Assembly (NCBI GenBank): GCA_038214535.1
Contig: JBBQRS010000004.1
Span: 1 to 64,000 of the forward strand
From: JBBQRS01 sp038214535
GTDB taxonomy: Bacteria; Chloroflexota; Anaerolineae; CG2-30-64-16
Direction of reading: 5' to 3'
Length of the DNA stretch: 64,000 nucleotides
Shown one piece after another: positions 17,215 to 26,352 of the stretch. The notes beneath the pieces are model-generated. The model had not been told where the DNA came from, did no database searches, and was given only the letters and a program-made list of their open reading frames with translations. The first letter of the stretch is position 1. Every line of letters starts with the position of its first letter. Both the position numbers and the translations under genes were made by a program.

Positions 17215-18267
17215 CTACAGCTTGCTCGCGAGCAGGTTCGCCAGATCGGCGGTGCGGACGCTGTAGCCCCACTCGTTGTCATACCAGGCGACGACCTTGA
17301 GGAAGTCACCCTGACCGCCGAGCACCATGGTGAACGGCAGGTCTACCGACGAACTGTGCGGATCGCCCTTGTAGTCCACAGACACCAACGGCTCATCCAC
17401 CGCCGCCAGGATGCCCTTCATGGGGCCGGCGGCCGCATCACGGAACGCCTGGCGCAGTTCTTCCGTCGTCGTCGGCTTTTCGACCTGGGCCGTGAAGTCC
17501 ACGATGGAGACGGTGGGCGTGGGCACGCGCAGAGCGTAACCGTCGAACTTGCCCTTGAGGTCGGGGATGACCAACGAGACGGCCTTCGCCGCGCCGGTGG
17601 TGGTCGGGATGATGCTCAGTGCAGCGGCGCGCGCGCGGCGCAGGTCGCTGTGCGGCAGGTCCAGGATCTTCTGGTCATTGGTGTACGCGTGGATGGTGGT
17701 CATCAGACCGCGTACGATGCCATACTTGTCATTCACAACCTTCGCGGCCGGGGCCAGACAGTTGGTCGTGCACGAAGCATTGGAAATGACGTTGTCCTTC
17801 GCGGGATCGTACTGGTCGTCATTAACGCCGAGGACGATGGTGATGTCCTCACCCTCAGCCGGAGCAGAGATGATAACCTTCTTGGCCCCGCCCTTGGTGA
17901 TGTGATTCACGGCGCCCTTCACGGTCTTGCCCTTCTTGTTGACGCCGTCTTCCTTGATCGTGAAGAGACCGGTGGACTCGATGACGATCTCGACGCCCAG
18001 GTCGCTCCAGGGGATGTTGCCGGGGTCAGTTTCCTTGAAGGCCGTAACTTTCTTGCCGTCAATGATGAGCGCATCGTCAGCGACTTCGATCGTCCCGTCG
18101 AACCGGCCGTAGTTGCTGTCGTATTTCAGCAAGTGCGCCATAGTCATCAGGTCGCCGATGTCATTGAACGCCACAACTTCCAGCGTGCCGGGATGGAAAT
18201 CACGAATCGCCTTGAGAACCTGCCGGCCGATGCGGCCGAACCCGTTGATACCTACACGAACTGTCAT
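17215..18267 (-). CDS. gap: glyceraldehyde-3-phosphate dehydrogenase
   Basis: Oxidises glyceraldehyde-3-phosphate to 1,3-bisphosphoglycerate. All marks are present in 350 residues: Rossmann start VGINGFGRIGR, coenzyme region AFNDIGD whose Asp suggests NAD preference, catalytic Cys in SNASCTTNCLAP, and the WYDNEWGYS end. The start has AGGAGGG eight bases upstream. It lies between yvcK (upstream, 84 bases) and pgk. No clear promoter was fixed in the 84-base gap. Confidence 0.97.
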   Translation of the reverse strand: MTVRVGINGFGRIGRQVLKAIRDFHPGTLEVVAFNDIGDLMTMAHLLKYDSNYGRFDGTIEVADDALIIDGKKVTAFKETDPGNIPWSDLGVEIVIESTGLFTIKEDGVNKKGKTVKGAVNHITKGGAKKVIISAPAEGEDITIVLGVNDDQYDPAKDNVISNASCTTNCLAPAAKVVNDKYGIVRGLMTTIHAYTNDQKILDLPHSDLRRARAAALSIIPTTTGAAKAVSLVIPDLKGKFDGYALRVPTPTVSIVDFTAQVEKPTTTEELRQAFRDAAAGPMKGILAAVDEPLVSVDYKGDPHSSSVDLPFTMVLGGQGDFLKVVAWYDNEWGYSVRTADLANLLASKL

Positions 18268-18351
18268 GTGAAACCCTCCTGAATGGTTAGACTGTCATTA
18301 TTTGAATCGGTCATGCACGATGCCGGCCGATACATACACAATATGAGTGAA

Positions 18352-19668
18352 TCAGGCGTCGAGCAACACCATCAGCTCGGCGGCAAGCTTCATCGAGTCG
18401 TGTCGCCAGGGATACTGGCGATCCACCAGATCTCTGGCCGCCAGATCGTAATCCAGCGGCGCATCTGGCTCCGGTAGCCGTACCCAATCCACGCGTGCTC
18501 CGGGCGGCGGCGTCTTCAGATACGTGCTGTTTGCCATCACGAGCTGAAACAGGCCCACGCCCACGTGCTCATGTAAAACGTTGACATAATCAGTGACGTC
18601 GTATCCTTCCGTCTCACCGATCTGCGTTGCGACATTGCACACGTAGACTTTGCGCGCCTCCGCGGCTTCGATGGCGCTGGCCAGATCAGGGACCAACAGG
18701 TTGGGCAGCACGCTGGTGTAGAGGCTCCCCGGCCCAATCACGATCAGATCCGCATCGAGGATCGCCCGAATCGCCACGGGATACGCCGGCGGGTTTTCCG
18801 GTTCCAGATAGACCCGCTCAATGTGGCTGCCCGCCAGCCCGATGGATGACTCGCCGCACACTCGCTCCAGGCGAACAGGCTGCCCATTGCCTGCTTGTTC
18901 TGCCGAGGTCGCCGGCGTTCTTTCAGCACACAGAACAACCTCTGCCAGCGTAGATGGCACAACGCGTCCGCGCACGGCCAGCACCCGGCCAGATTCCTCC
19001 AGCGCCGATTCGAAACTGCCCGTGATGGCCGTCATGGCCGTCAGATACAAGTTGCCGAAGCTGTGGCCATCAAGTTCTGTATCTTCACCGAAACGGTACT
19101 GAAAAAGCTGGCTTACCAGCCCTTCCGAGTCGGATAAAGCGGCAATGCAGTTGCGGAAGTCGCCGGGGGGCAACATGCCGAGATCACGCCGCAACTTCCC
19201 GGAACTGCCGCCATCGTCTGCGACGGTGACAATCGCCGTGATGTTGTCGGTGTATTCCTTGAGGCCGCGCAGCAATGTGTTAAGCCCGTGCCCGCCGCCG
19301 ATCGCCACGACCTTCGGGCCGCGTTGCCGCTGACGGTGACGGTAGACCACTTCGACAACTTCGTCCCGGCTGCTACGGCGATAGGCGGACAACAACGAAC
19401 GGTTGAGGCCCAACACGCCCAGCGTCGCCAGCAAGCCGCCAAACACCAGCAATCCAATGACGATGACAGGCCAATCGAGGCCCTGCAGCTGAAAATGCTG
19501 TAAGAAAAGCCACCAGCCGGAGAATTCAATCGCCAATGGCAAACACGCAACCGCCAGGATCACCAACAACGAACCGCCGATGAGCAGCAACAACCATCGC
19601 TTAACGCCCATCCCCGGTTGAAGCCACCTGAGGTGGATGCTTTGCTGACGGAACGGCAGTTTTGTCAT
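18352..19668 (-). CDS. yvcK: YvcK/CofD-family gluconeogenesis factor, membrane-anchored form
   Basis: The central part has the YvcK signature: AIGGGHGLNTLLRGLKEY and VADDGGSSGKLRRDLGMLPP, with IGPGSLYTSVLPNLLVPDL later. YvcK proteins bind UDP-sugars and affect cell-wall precursor and carbon flow in Firmicutes. Unlike the usual soluble form, this protein carries two N-terminal transmembrane helices (about residues 20-70), then the CofD-like domain from about 100. I start at 19668 (MTKLPF) because the -10 box at 19694-19699 puts +1 near 19687, at the alternative ATG (19689). Next to gap and pgk, the context supports carbon control. Confidence 0.9.
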   Translation of the reverse strand: MTKLPFRQQSIHLRWLQPGMGVKRWLLLLIGGSLLVILAVACLPLAIEFSGWWLFLQHFQLQGLDWPVIVIGLLVFGGLLATLGVLGLNRSLLSAYRRSSRDEVVEVVYRHRQRQRGPKVVAIGGGHGLNTLLRGLKEYTDNITAIVTVADDGGSSGKLRRDLGMLPPGDFRNCIAALSDSEGLVSQLFQYRFGEDTELDGHSFGNLYLTAMTAITGSFESALEESGRVLAVRGRVVPSTLAEVVLCAERTPATSAEQAGNGQPVRLERVCGESSIGLAGSHIERVYLEPENPPAYPVAIRAILDADLIVIGPGSLYTSVLPNLLVPDLASAIEAAEARKVYVCNVATQIGETEGYDVTDYVNVLHEHVGVGLFQLVMANSTYLKTPPPGARVDWVRLPEPDAPLDYDLAARDLVDRQYPWRHDSMKLAAELMVLLDA

Positions 19669-19693
19669 TAACGTTTCTCGCTCAAACATACGA

Positions 19694-19722
19694 AGTATAT
19701 GTCAGTTGCACCGGTAAGTCAA
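19694..19722 (-). promoter_or_regulatory. predicted promoter of yvcK (and perhaps gap-pgk)
   Basis: On the minus strand TTGACT (19722-19717), 17-base spacer, TATACT (19699-19694). It supports the 19668 start for yvcK. Confidence 0.65.
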
Positions 19723-19823
19723 AGCGATAAACTTAAAACTGTTCAGCTTGTGGGAAAGATGGCACGAGGAAGCGCCCGGCGGGCATACGCACCGATGGCG
19801 CACACACCTGGCAACCGGCATTT

Positions 19824-19868
19824 CTGCGCGCAGGAATGGCCTTCTATCCGAAGGTCATCCGCGCGCAG
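19824..19868 (-). terminator. two-tier hairpin after the DUF35 gene
   Basis: Outer stem CTGCGCG (19824-19830) / CGCGCAG (19862-19868) and inner CCTTC (19840-19844) / GAAGG (19850-19854). It follows the DUF35 stop on the minus strand; no U-tract, so terminator function is uncertain. Confidence 0.4.
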
Positions 19869-19911
19869 TTCGTTTGTTCAGCGATAGGAACCCGAACGGC
19901 TTCGTCCGGTT

Positions 19912-20316
19912 TCAGGCAGCCTGGTGAAGGAGGGGGCGGAACTTATAACCGTAGAGGATCTGCCCTTCGTCGCCATCCTGGGTGATTTTGCGGGTCACCA
20001 TTTCGACGGGCATACCGATAAAGACCTCTTCGACATCCACATCGGTCAACTGAGCCGTGATCAACGGTCCTTCAGCCAGCTTGACCAGCGCCATGGTATA
20101 TGGCAGATAGTCTTCGAAACCGCTCGGTGCGGTGAACATATTGGTGTACGAATACACCTCGCCGCGACCGCTCAGGTTGGTCCAGTGCTGTTTTTGTTCG
20201 GTGCAATGCGGGCAGACATCACGCGGCGGGAAGATGGTGTTGCCGCAGATATCGCATACTTCAGCCCGCAGGCTGTAACGTTGGTGGCGCGTGCGCCAGT
20301 TACGCGGAATTGACAT
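19912..20316 (-). CDS. DUF35 zinc-ribbon/OB-fold protein, acyl-CoA handling partner
   Basis: A 134-residue protein with the zinc rubredoxin-like half (CDICGNTIFPPRDVCPHC, four Cys) followed by an OB-fold (residues 55-130). DUF35 proteins bind CoA and bridge thiolase and HMG-CoA synthase in the archaeal three-protein complex, allowing acetoacetyl-CoA to pass on directly. Here it lies in the same direction, 202 bases after the thiolase, so it may use its own promoter or be read through. Its presence makes an archaeal-type complex likely. Confidence 0.9.
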   Translation of the reverse strand: MSIPRNWRTRHQRYSLRAEVCDICGNTIFPPRDVCPHCTEQKQHWTNLSGRGEVYSYTNMFTAPSGFEDYLPYTMALVKLAEGPLITAQLTDVDVEEVFIGMPVEMVTRKITQDGDEGQILYGYKFRPLLHQAA

Positions 20317-20518
20317 TCGTGTTTACTCCCAGTTGCGACGATGCCGAAACGGCCTCATGGCCGTAGGGTTCCTAAGCCGGATTGTGCGCCTGCTGATACA
20401 GGCCCACGAGAGTTTATTCTACACAGGGTCGGCTATCAAAAACTACCAGAAAGGACTGAATCTCCGATTTGGGCCGCGATGATAGCTTTTGACAGTCTTT
20501 CAAACGGGTCAGGACCCC

Positions 20519-21667
20519 TTATGCCGCGCCGAGAATGTGGGTGGTGACCGTTGCGCCGCTGCCGCCGATGTTTTGCGCCATGCCCAGCGCGGCTTCGCGC
20601 ACCTGGTTCGCGCCGGCCTGCCCGGTCAACTGCTGCACCACTTCGACGATCTGGTAGACACCGGTCGCGCCCACGGGATGCCCGCGAGACTTCAACCCAC
20701 CCATCGTGCTGATGGGAAGCCGCCCGCCGATGCCGATTTCGCCGTCGGCGGCCATTTGCGTGCCCGCGCCACGCGGTGCAAACCCGGCGGCCTCCAGCGA
20801 AAGCGCCGCCATGATGCTGAAGGCGTCATGCAGCTCGAACAGATCAATGTCAGTGGGCATGACGCCGGCCAACGCGTACGCCTTCTGGCTGGAAATCGCG
20901 GCGGCTCGCAATGTCAGCGGATCGCGCCGATCATGCACGGCCAGCGTATCGGTCGCGACGGTAGAGGCGAGAATTTTCGCCTTCGTGTGGCTACGGAACC
21001 GGTCAGCCGGGGCCAGGATGACACACGCCGCGCCGTCACACACGGGGCTGGAATCCATCAGGTTGATCGGGTCGCAGATCATCCCGGCCCGCAGGTAGGC
21101 GTTCTCACTGAGCGGACTCTGGAACATCGCGCAGGGGTTGTTGGCCCCATTGCGGTGCGCGTTGACGGAGAAGCCGGCGAACGCCTTGTGCGGCACACCG
21201 TACTCGTGCATATAGCGCCGCATGAGCAGGGCGTTCAGGCCCACAAAGCTGACGCCCTGGCTGACTTCGTATTCCTGATCCGCGGCGGTCGCCAGCGCGC
21301 TGGTGGTAACGGCCCCGCCGGTATCGGTCATCTTCTCGATACCGCAGACCATGACCACATCCTGCATCCCACTGGCGACGGCCATGACGCCCATGTGTAC
21401 GGCGGCCCCGCCGGAACCACAGGCGGCCTCGACCTTCAGCGCTTCGATGTTGCCCAGCCCGCTGAAGTCCGCCAGCAACGCGCCCAGATGCTCTTGCCCG
21501 GCAAGCTGCCCGGAGAGCATGTTGCCGACATAGAGCGCATCTACGGCTGCGACGTTCGCGTCGCGCATGGCCGCCATGATGGCGTCATGCCCCAGGTGGC
21601 GCAGCGATTTGCCCCAATGTTCACCGACCGGCGTCTGCCCGGTCCCAATAATCACAACGTCTCGCAT
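20519..21667 (-). CDS. thiolase (acetyl-CoA C-acetyltransferase, SCPx/archaeal type)
   Basis: Condenses two acetyl-CoA to acetoacetyl-CoA in the mevalonate route. The nucleophile Cys is in VEAACGSGGAAVHMG; the second site reads ELHDAFSIMAAL (HDAF in place of the classical NEAF), and the end carries KSRGHPVGATGVYQ. These features are of the SCPx-like thiolases used in archaea. Length 382. It begins eight bases after the HMG-CoA synthase stop, so they are co-transcribed and probably form a complex with the DUF35 protein. Confidence 0.92.
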   Translation of the reverse strand: MRDVVIIGTGQTPVGEHWGKSLRHLGHDAIMAAMRDANVAAVDALYVGNMLSGQLAGQEHLGALLADFSGLGNIEALKVEAACGSGGAAVHMGVMAVASGMQDVVMVCGIEKMTDTGGAVTTSALATAADQEYEVSQGVSFVGLNALLMRRYMHEYGVPHKAFAGFSVNAHRNGANNPCAMFQSPLSENAYLRAGMICDPINLMDSSPVCDGAACVILAPADRFRSHTKAKILASTVATDTLAVHDRRDPLTLRAAAISSQKAYALAGVMPTDIDLFELHDAFSIMAALSLEAAGFAPRGAGTQMAADGEIGIGGRLPISTMGGLKSRGHPVGATGVYQIVEVVQQLTGQAGANQVREAALGMAQNIGGSGATVTTHILGAA

Positions 21668-21675
21668 AATTTCCT

Positions 21676-22725
21676 CTACTTCATCTGCAACTTATGCCGG
21701 TACCGCGTGTACGTGGCATAGTCAATCTCTTTGCGCCGTGCGATGTAGTCCCGCGTGGTCGGGGCCTGATCGCGCCGCTGCGCAATCCGGTCGGTAATGC
21801 GTAACGAGAAAGCATCGGAACCCGCGCCGGAGCCGAACGACACCATGAAGACTCGGTCGCCGGGCTTGGCCTCATCCAGGATCGCCGTGAGACCGATGAG
21901 CGAGGAACCCGCATAGGTGTTCCCGATTTCGGGAACCAGCAGCCCGGTCGCGATCTGCTCAGGCTGGAAGCCAAGCATCTGCGCCACGCGCTGTGGGAAC
22001 TTCGTGTTCGGCTGATGGAAGACGGCATAGGCATAGTCGGCGGGCGTCACGCCCATTTCGTCCATCAGCGACCGCGCGGCGCTGGTGACGTGTTCGAAAT
22101 AGGCCGGCTCGCCGGTGAAGCGGTGGCCGTGGCTGGGATAGTGCGCGTACGCCCTGCGCCAGAAGTCCGGCGTATCGGTGACGTGCGAAAGCATCGCCTC
22201 ATACACCGCGACGGACTCTTCGGCTGGGCCTACAAGGTACGCCGCGCCGCCCGATGCGGCAGTGTATTCCAGCGCGTCGCCCGGCCGGCCCTGCGCCGTG
22301 TCCATGCCAATCGCCAGCACATAGCGCCCCATGCCGGAACCGACGATGCCAATGCCGGCAACGATAGCCTCACTGCCCGCCTTGCACGCAAACTCAAGAT
22401 CGGCGGCCTGGACGTGCGGCGCCGCGCCGATCACCTCCGCCACTATGGTCGAAGACGGCTTGACGGCATACGGGTGCGACTCGCTGCCTACCCAGACGGC
22501 GCGAATTTCTTGCGGATCAATATCGGCGCGGCTCAGCGCGTTACGCGCCGCCTCGACAGCCATGGTAATGGTATCTTCATCCAGCCCGGCGACGGCCTTC
22601 TCTTTCACAGGGAGGCCACCCGAGCTGTCGCGCCACATCCGCGCGACCTCGCTCGCCGGCAGACGAAAACGCGGCACGTAGGCCCCGTAGCCGACAATCC
22701 CGACATCACGATCTGGTTTCAACAT
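21676..22725 (-). CDS. hydroxymethylglutaryl-CoA synthase, archaeal type
   Basis: Joins acetoacetyl-CoA and acetyl-CoA to HMG-CoA. At 349 residues it has the short archaeal length, against about 390 or more for most bacterial and eukaryotic forms. Start VGIVGYGAYVPRFRL; catalytic Glu in VGSESHPYAV, Cys in LEFACKAGSEAI, His in AVFHQPNTKFP; end motif FMVSFGSGAGSDAFSL. It sits between HMG-CoA reductase (141 bases upstream, with a palindrome in the gap) and thiolase (eight bases downstream). Confidence 0.95.
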   Translation of the reverse strand: MLKPDRDVGIVGYGAYVPRFRLPASEVARMWRDSSGGLPVKEKAVAGLDEDTITMAVEAARNALSRADIDPQEIRAVWVGSESHPYAVKPSSTIVAEVIGAAPHVQAADLEFACKAGSEAIVAGIGIVGSGMGRYVLAIGMDTAQGRPGDALEYTAASGGAAYLVGPAEESVAVYEAMLSHVTDTPDFWRRAYAHYPSHGHRFTGEPAYFEHVTSAARSLMDEMGVTPADYAYAVFHQPNTKFPQRVAQMLGFQPEQIATGLLVPEIGNTYAGSSLIGLTAILDEAKPGDRVFMVSFGSGAGSDAFSLRITDRIAQRRDQAPTTRDYIARRKEIDYATYTRYRHKLQMK

Positions 22726-22751
22726 CTAGAACAACTCCAATAGATTCAGAT

Positions 22752-22865
22752 TCTATCCGAATGCCCCCAGATTATGTCCGTCCCTTTGTAGTGACGGCTT
22801 CAGCCGTTGTATTGCCCACCAACGGCTGAAGCCGTCACTACAAAGAGGCGCAGTTTTCGGATAGA
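22752..22865. repeat. nested palindrome: TCTATCCGAA ends, TTTGTAGTGACGG inner arms
   Basis: Outer ten-base arms TCTATCCGAA (22752-22761) and TTCGGATAGA (22856-22865). Inside are perfect 26-base arms (22784-22809 and 22820-22845; core GTAGTGACGGCTTCAGCCG). It exactly fills the gap between HMGR stop and HMGS start. Outer ends recur at 31.5 and 32.6 kb, inner arms at 53.0 kb, so it looks like a MITE- or REP-like element. Confidence 0.9.
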
Positions 22866-22866
22866 C

Positions 22867-24159
22867 TTACGATTTTGGCGCGTTGTCGCGGAGTTGAGCG
22901 ATCAACTCACGCGCGCGGTCGGCGCGCACGACCCGTTCGGCCACCATAGCCGATGCGATGCGGTCCACTTCATCGGTTGTCGCCCCGGCGGCGATGGCGA
23001 CCTGGCGCGCGTGCAGCGCCATGTGCCCCCGCTGGATGCCTTCCGTCGCCAGCGCGCGGATGGCGGCCAGGTTTTGCGCCAGCCCGACGGAGACCATGAT
23101 CTGCGCCAGATCACGCGCCCGCGTCACGCCCATGATTTGCAGCGCCACGCGCGCCGTCGGGTGAACCCGGGTCGCCCCGCCGACGGTGCCGACCGCGAGC
23201 GGTAGTTCGAGGCTGCCCACCAGGTCGCCGTCCGCGTTGAGCGCCCACGTGGAGAGGGAGCGATAGCCGCCGTCGCGCGCTGCATACGCGTGCGCCCCGG
23301 CCTCGATGGCCCGCCAGTCATTACCCGTCGCCATGACCACGGCATCAATGCCGTTCATGATGCCCTTATTGTGCGTCGCCGCGCGATAGGGGTCTACAGC
23401 GGCCAACGCGTACGCCTCGACGATCCGTTCCGCCACCAGCGGCCCCGCGTAGTCCGCGGTCTCCAGCGCCTTCGCGGGCACCACACAACGCGCCCGCGCC
23501 AGGCGGCGATCGGCCAAGTTCGACAGGATACGGAGATTGACGCGGCCACCGGTAATCTTTTCAACAACCGGCGCAAGGGCCTCGCACGCCGTATTGACCA
23601 TGTTTGCGCCCATCGCATCGCGGCAATCATAGATCAGGTGAATCACCAGCATCGGCCCTGCCGGGCTTTCGGCGAAGGTGCGCACCTCGATATCACGCGC
23701 GCCGCCGTGCAGGCTGACGATGACCGGATCGGTGCTGTTCGCCAGATCAATCAGGCGATGTTTTTGCGCTATCACCTTCTTCGCCGCGGCGTCGGGGTCC
23801 GCCAGCTCCAGTACTTGCATCTGGCCGATCATCAGCGATTCGGTGGTTTCAGCGTGAAAACCGCCACCCGCGCGCACCAGCCGGGCCGCGAAGCTGGCCC
23901 CGGCGACCACCGAAGGCTCCTCGATAACCATCGGCGCGAGCACGTCATCGCCGTTGACGACGAAATTGGTGGCAATACCCAGTGGCAACGCATAGTTGCC
24001 GATGACATTTTCCACCATCTTGTCAGCCTGCTCCATGCTGAGCGCGTTGTCCAGGGAGTCGGCTTGTTCGGGGGTCAGCTCGGCCCACTCGACGACAATG
24101 CGTCGTCGTTCGAGGATGGAGAGATTATAGAATCCACTGATGCGACTTGAGCGTCCCAT
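22867..24159 (-). CDS. mvaA: hydroxymethylglutaryl-CoA reductase, class II type
   Basis: Reduces HMG-CoA to mevalonate. 430 residues with class II sequence marks: catalytic Glu in VENVIGNYALPLG, DCRDAMGANMVN, catalytic Lys in HNKGIMNGIDAVV, Asp in ATGNDWRAIEAGAH, GTVGGATRVHPTAR, and the late His in GHMALHAR. All four catalytic residues are present. Start at ATG 24159 (MGRSSRIS) with GAGGTGAAA upstream; a GTG at 24165 is alternative. Class II enzymes can serve degradation or synthesis; beside HMGS and thiolase synthesis is the better reading. Confidence 0.95.
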   Translation of the reverse strand: MGRSSRISGFYNLSILERRRIVVEWAELTPEQADSLDNALSMEQADKMVENVIGNYALPLGIATNFVVNGDDVLAPMVIEEPSVVAGASFAARLVRAGGGFHAETTESLMIGQMQVLELADPDAAAKKVIAQKHRLIDLANSTDPVIVSLHGGARDIEVRTFAESPAGPMLVIHLIYDCRDAMGANMVNTACEALAPVVEKITGGRVNLRILSNLADRRLARARCVVPAKALETADYAGPLVAERIVEAYALAAVDPYRAATHNKGIMNGIDAVVMATGNDWRAIEAGAHAYAARDGGYRSLSTWALNADGDLVGSLELPLAVGTVGGATRVHPTARVALQIMGVTRARDLAQIMVSVGLAQNLAAIRALATEGIQRGHMALHARQVAIAAGATTDEVDRIASAMVAERVVRADRARELIAQLRDNAPKS

Positions 24160-24175
24160 TTTCACCTCATATATT

Positions 24176-24202
24176 GCGCCCTGGCCGATGCGACCAGGGC
24201 GC
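24176..24202 (-). terminator. hairpin between the antiporter genes and HMGR
   Basis: Perfect nine-base stem GCGCCCTGG (24176-24184) / CCAGGGCGC (24194-24202). On the minus strand it follows the 466-residue antiporter gene and precedes HMGR. No good U-tract. Confidence 0.55.
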
Positions 24203-24253
24203 GCGAACGTCTATGCCACTATATGCAGTCAAGGCTACCAAAACCTATCAGAT

Positions 24254-25654
24254 TTACGGTCCGAGGATCGAAAGCGGCATAATGACCGCCGCGACGGGGC
24301 CGGTAAGCAGTTGCGGGAAAACCCCCAGAAGCACACTCACCAGGACCAGCGTGAACGCCAACGCAGCAATGCCGAACGATTCGCGTTCGACTTCCGACTC
24401 GCTCAGGCTGCCGAAACAGGCCCTGCCAGCGCGAATCACGCCGATCAGTACGCCGCAACCGCCCAGGGAAATCAAGAGCACCCAGCGCGTGTCATTCTCG
24501 GCCAGCAGTTGCAGTAACGCCCACCGCGACGCAAACTGCGCGCTGAGGGGCATCCCGACCAACGCCAGCCCGCCCGCCAACAGCGCGGCCACGGCCCAGG
24601 GCAAGCGCGACGCCGCGCCGGCCAGGCGGTCGAAACGGTCGCTTTCCATGTAGTGACGCAACGCCGCCGCGCCGAGCGCGAACGTGAGCAGCGCGAGGGT
24701 ACGCGTCAGGAGGAGCCAGACGGCCGTGGGCAGCCCTGCCGTGCCGCGCAGCGCCATGGCGACCAGCAAGATGCCGTAATCAAAAACACCGGCATAGCCC
24801 AGCAAGCGCCCCAACCGGTCCTGCACCGCCGCCAATAATCCACCCAGCACCGCCGTCAGCACGCCCAGCCACAACAACCAGCGGGCGCTGTCCACGGTCG
24901 CCGCCATCCACGGGTAGGTCACCAGGAACCGCTGCAGGAGGAAGAGGGTGACCGCCTGGCCGCCGATCCACAGGAACACGGCGACAACGGGCGGCGCGTG
25001 GCCGGCAATGGCAGGCACAGCCACCGCCAGCGGGGCAGGCTGCAAAAGCAGGATGAACCCGATGACCAGCAACCACCCGGCGATCCGATACGGCGCGAGA
25101 TCATCGGGGTTGAGCGGCGCAAGGTTGATATACCAGGCGGCGATCAGGAAAAAGGGCACAGCCAACGTCGGGAAAAGCAGTTGATACCATGCTCCGCGCG
25201 TGTTGCCGGGGCGTCCGGCCTGAATCAAGAAGATCGCCACGATGGAAGCGAGCACGATTACAAACGGCGCGATCAGCAACGGCTGGAGCAGGGCAACGGT
25301 GGCCCAGCACGCCAACAGGACCAACCCGAAGGGGTAGAACGTGCGTCCCTGATAAGTGCGCCAACCCAGGATGAAGGCGATGGCCCCCGTCAGCAACAGG
25401 TATACCAGCAAGGCCTGCGCCGCGGGCGTCAGCACCAGCGAAAGGCCGTTCCATTCGAGAGGGCGGCCCAGCCAGACGGTGCGCCCGGCCAGACGCACGG
25501 GCATGGCCGTCGGCAGTTTCCACAATCCGATCGCGATGATGGTCGCCAGCGCGGCCGCGGAGATCGCGGCGATGGCCTCCATCCGACGGAGCAGATAGAT
25601 GAGGGCAGCCCCAACAAGGAGTAGCGCCAGCAGCAGGGCGGGGCCGGTAATCAT
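24254..25654 (-). CDS. complex-I antiporter-like membrane subunit (NuoN/NuoM-like)
   Basis: A 466-residue protein with about 13 hydrophobic segments in the order of proton-antiporter (proton_antipo_M) subunits. I start at ATG 25654 (MITGPALLL), which overlaps the preceding gene by four bases. Lysine/glutamate residues within helices are sparse by eye, so ion pumping is uncertain. It is last of three membrane genes. None of the hydrophilic complex-I or hydrogenase subunits is near. Confidence 0.7.
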   Translation of the reverse strand: MITGPALLLALLLVGAALIYLLRRMEAIAAISAAALATIIAIGLWKLPTAMPVRLAGRTVWLGRPLEWNGLSLVLTPAAQALLVYLLLTGAIAFILGWRTYQGRTFYPFGLVLLACWATVALLQPLLIAPFVIVLASIVAIFLIQAGRPGNTRGAWYQLLFPTLAVPFFLIAAWYINLAPLNPDDLAPYRIAGWLLVIGFILLLQPAPLAVAVPAIAGHAPPVVAVFLWIGGQAVTLFLLQRFLVTYPWMAATVDSARWLLWLGVLTAVLGGLLAAVQDRLGRLLGYAGVFDYGILLVAMALRGTAGLPTAVWLLLTRTLALLTFALGAAALRHYMESDRFDRLAGAASRLPWAVAALLAGGLALVGMPLSAQFASRWALLQLLAENDTRWVLLISLGGCGVLIGVIRAGRACFGSLSESEVERESFGIAALAFTLVLVSVLLGVFPQLLTGPVAAVIMPLSILGP

Positions 25655-26319
25655 TGGGCGAAATCCGCCAGGTCCGCCGCCTCGGCTTTGACCGTTGGGG
25701 CGAGACCGTGAGAAAGGACGAGATACGCGATCGCCAGCCCGAGCATCAGTTGCAAGGACATCATCAGCCCGACGACGAGGCGACCCTGCACCAGGGTGAA
25801 CAAGAGAAGCTCGAAGCCCCCCAGCAGGGTCAGCAGCGAAAGCCCGGCGTGCATCGGCTCCGTGTGCAGGGCCAGCCCCAGCACCCCCATCATCGCCAGC
25901 CAGACGATCGTGTCGCGGAAGAGCGGTTGGACCCCAGGGAGCGTGACGCGGTCGCGCAGAATATAATAAGCAATCGCTGCCAACGTGGTGGCGATCAGGC
26001 GAAAGCTCGTCAGCGAGGCCATCTGCGGCCACCGCTCCGACCAGCGGATCTGCCGCCGCGAGACGTTGCGTAGTTCACCGGCGGAAAGGAAGATCATGAC
26101 CGCGATCAGTCCGCCGACGATGGTTTGCAGCAAGGCCCATTCGATGGGCAGGACGCGCGACAGCAGCAACGACAGCATCACCGAGAGCATCGCATAGCCG
26201 AACAGCACGGCGCGCCAGTCACGCGGCACGACGATCAGCACGGCCCCCAGGCCGGCCAGGATGGCGACAGGCAGCCCCACAAGCAGGCCCATCTGGCGAT
26301 AGAGTTCAAAAATCGTCAT
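25651..26319 (-). CDS. multispanning membrane protein, possible NuoK/MrpC-like partner
   Basis: 222 residues with about six transmembrane helices; the last part (SLLTLLGGFELLLFTLVQGR and onward) resembles the three-helix NuoK/MrpC type. The N-terminal half is not recognised. It overlaps the downstream antiporter-like gene by four bases (ATGA type) and starts 33 bases after the upstream one. The three proteins probably form one membrane complex. Confidence 0.6.
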   Translation of the reverse strand: MTIFELYRQMGLLVGLPVAILAGLGAVLIVVPRDWRAVLFGYAMLSVMLSLLLSRVLPIEWALLQTIVGGLIAVMIFLSAGELRNVSRRQIRWSERWPQMASLTSFRLIATTLAAIAYYILRDRVTLPGVQPLFRDTIVWLAMMGVLGLALHTEPMHAGLSLLTLLGGFELLLFTLVQGRLVVGLMMSLQLMLGLAIAYLVLSHGLAPTVKAEAADLADFAQ

Positions 26320-26352
26320 AGCATCACGCTGAATTCGGTATAGAGGATCGCC

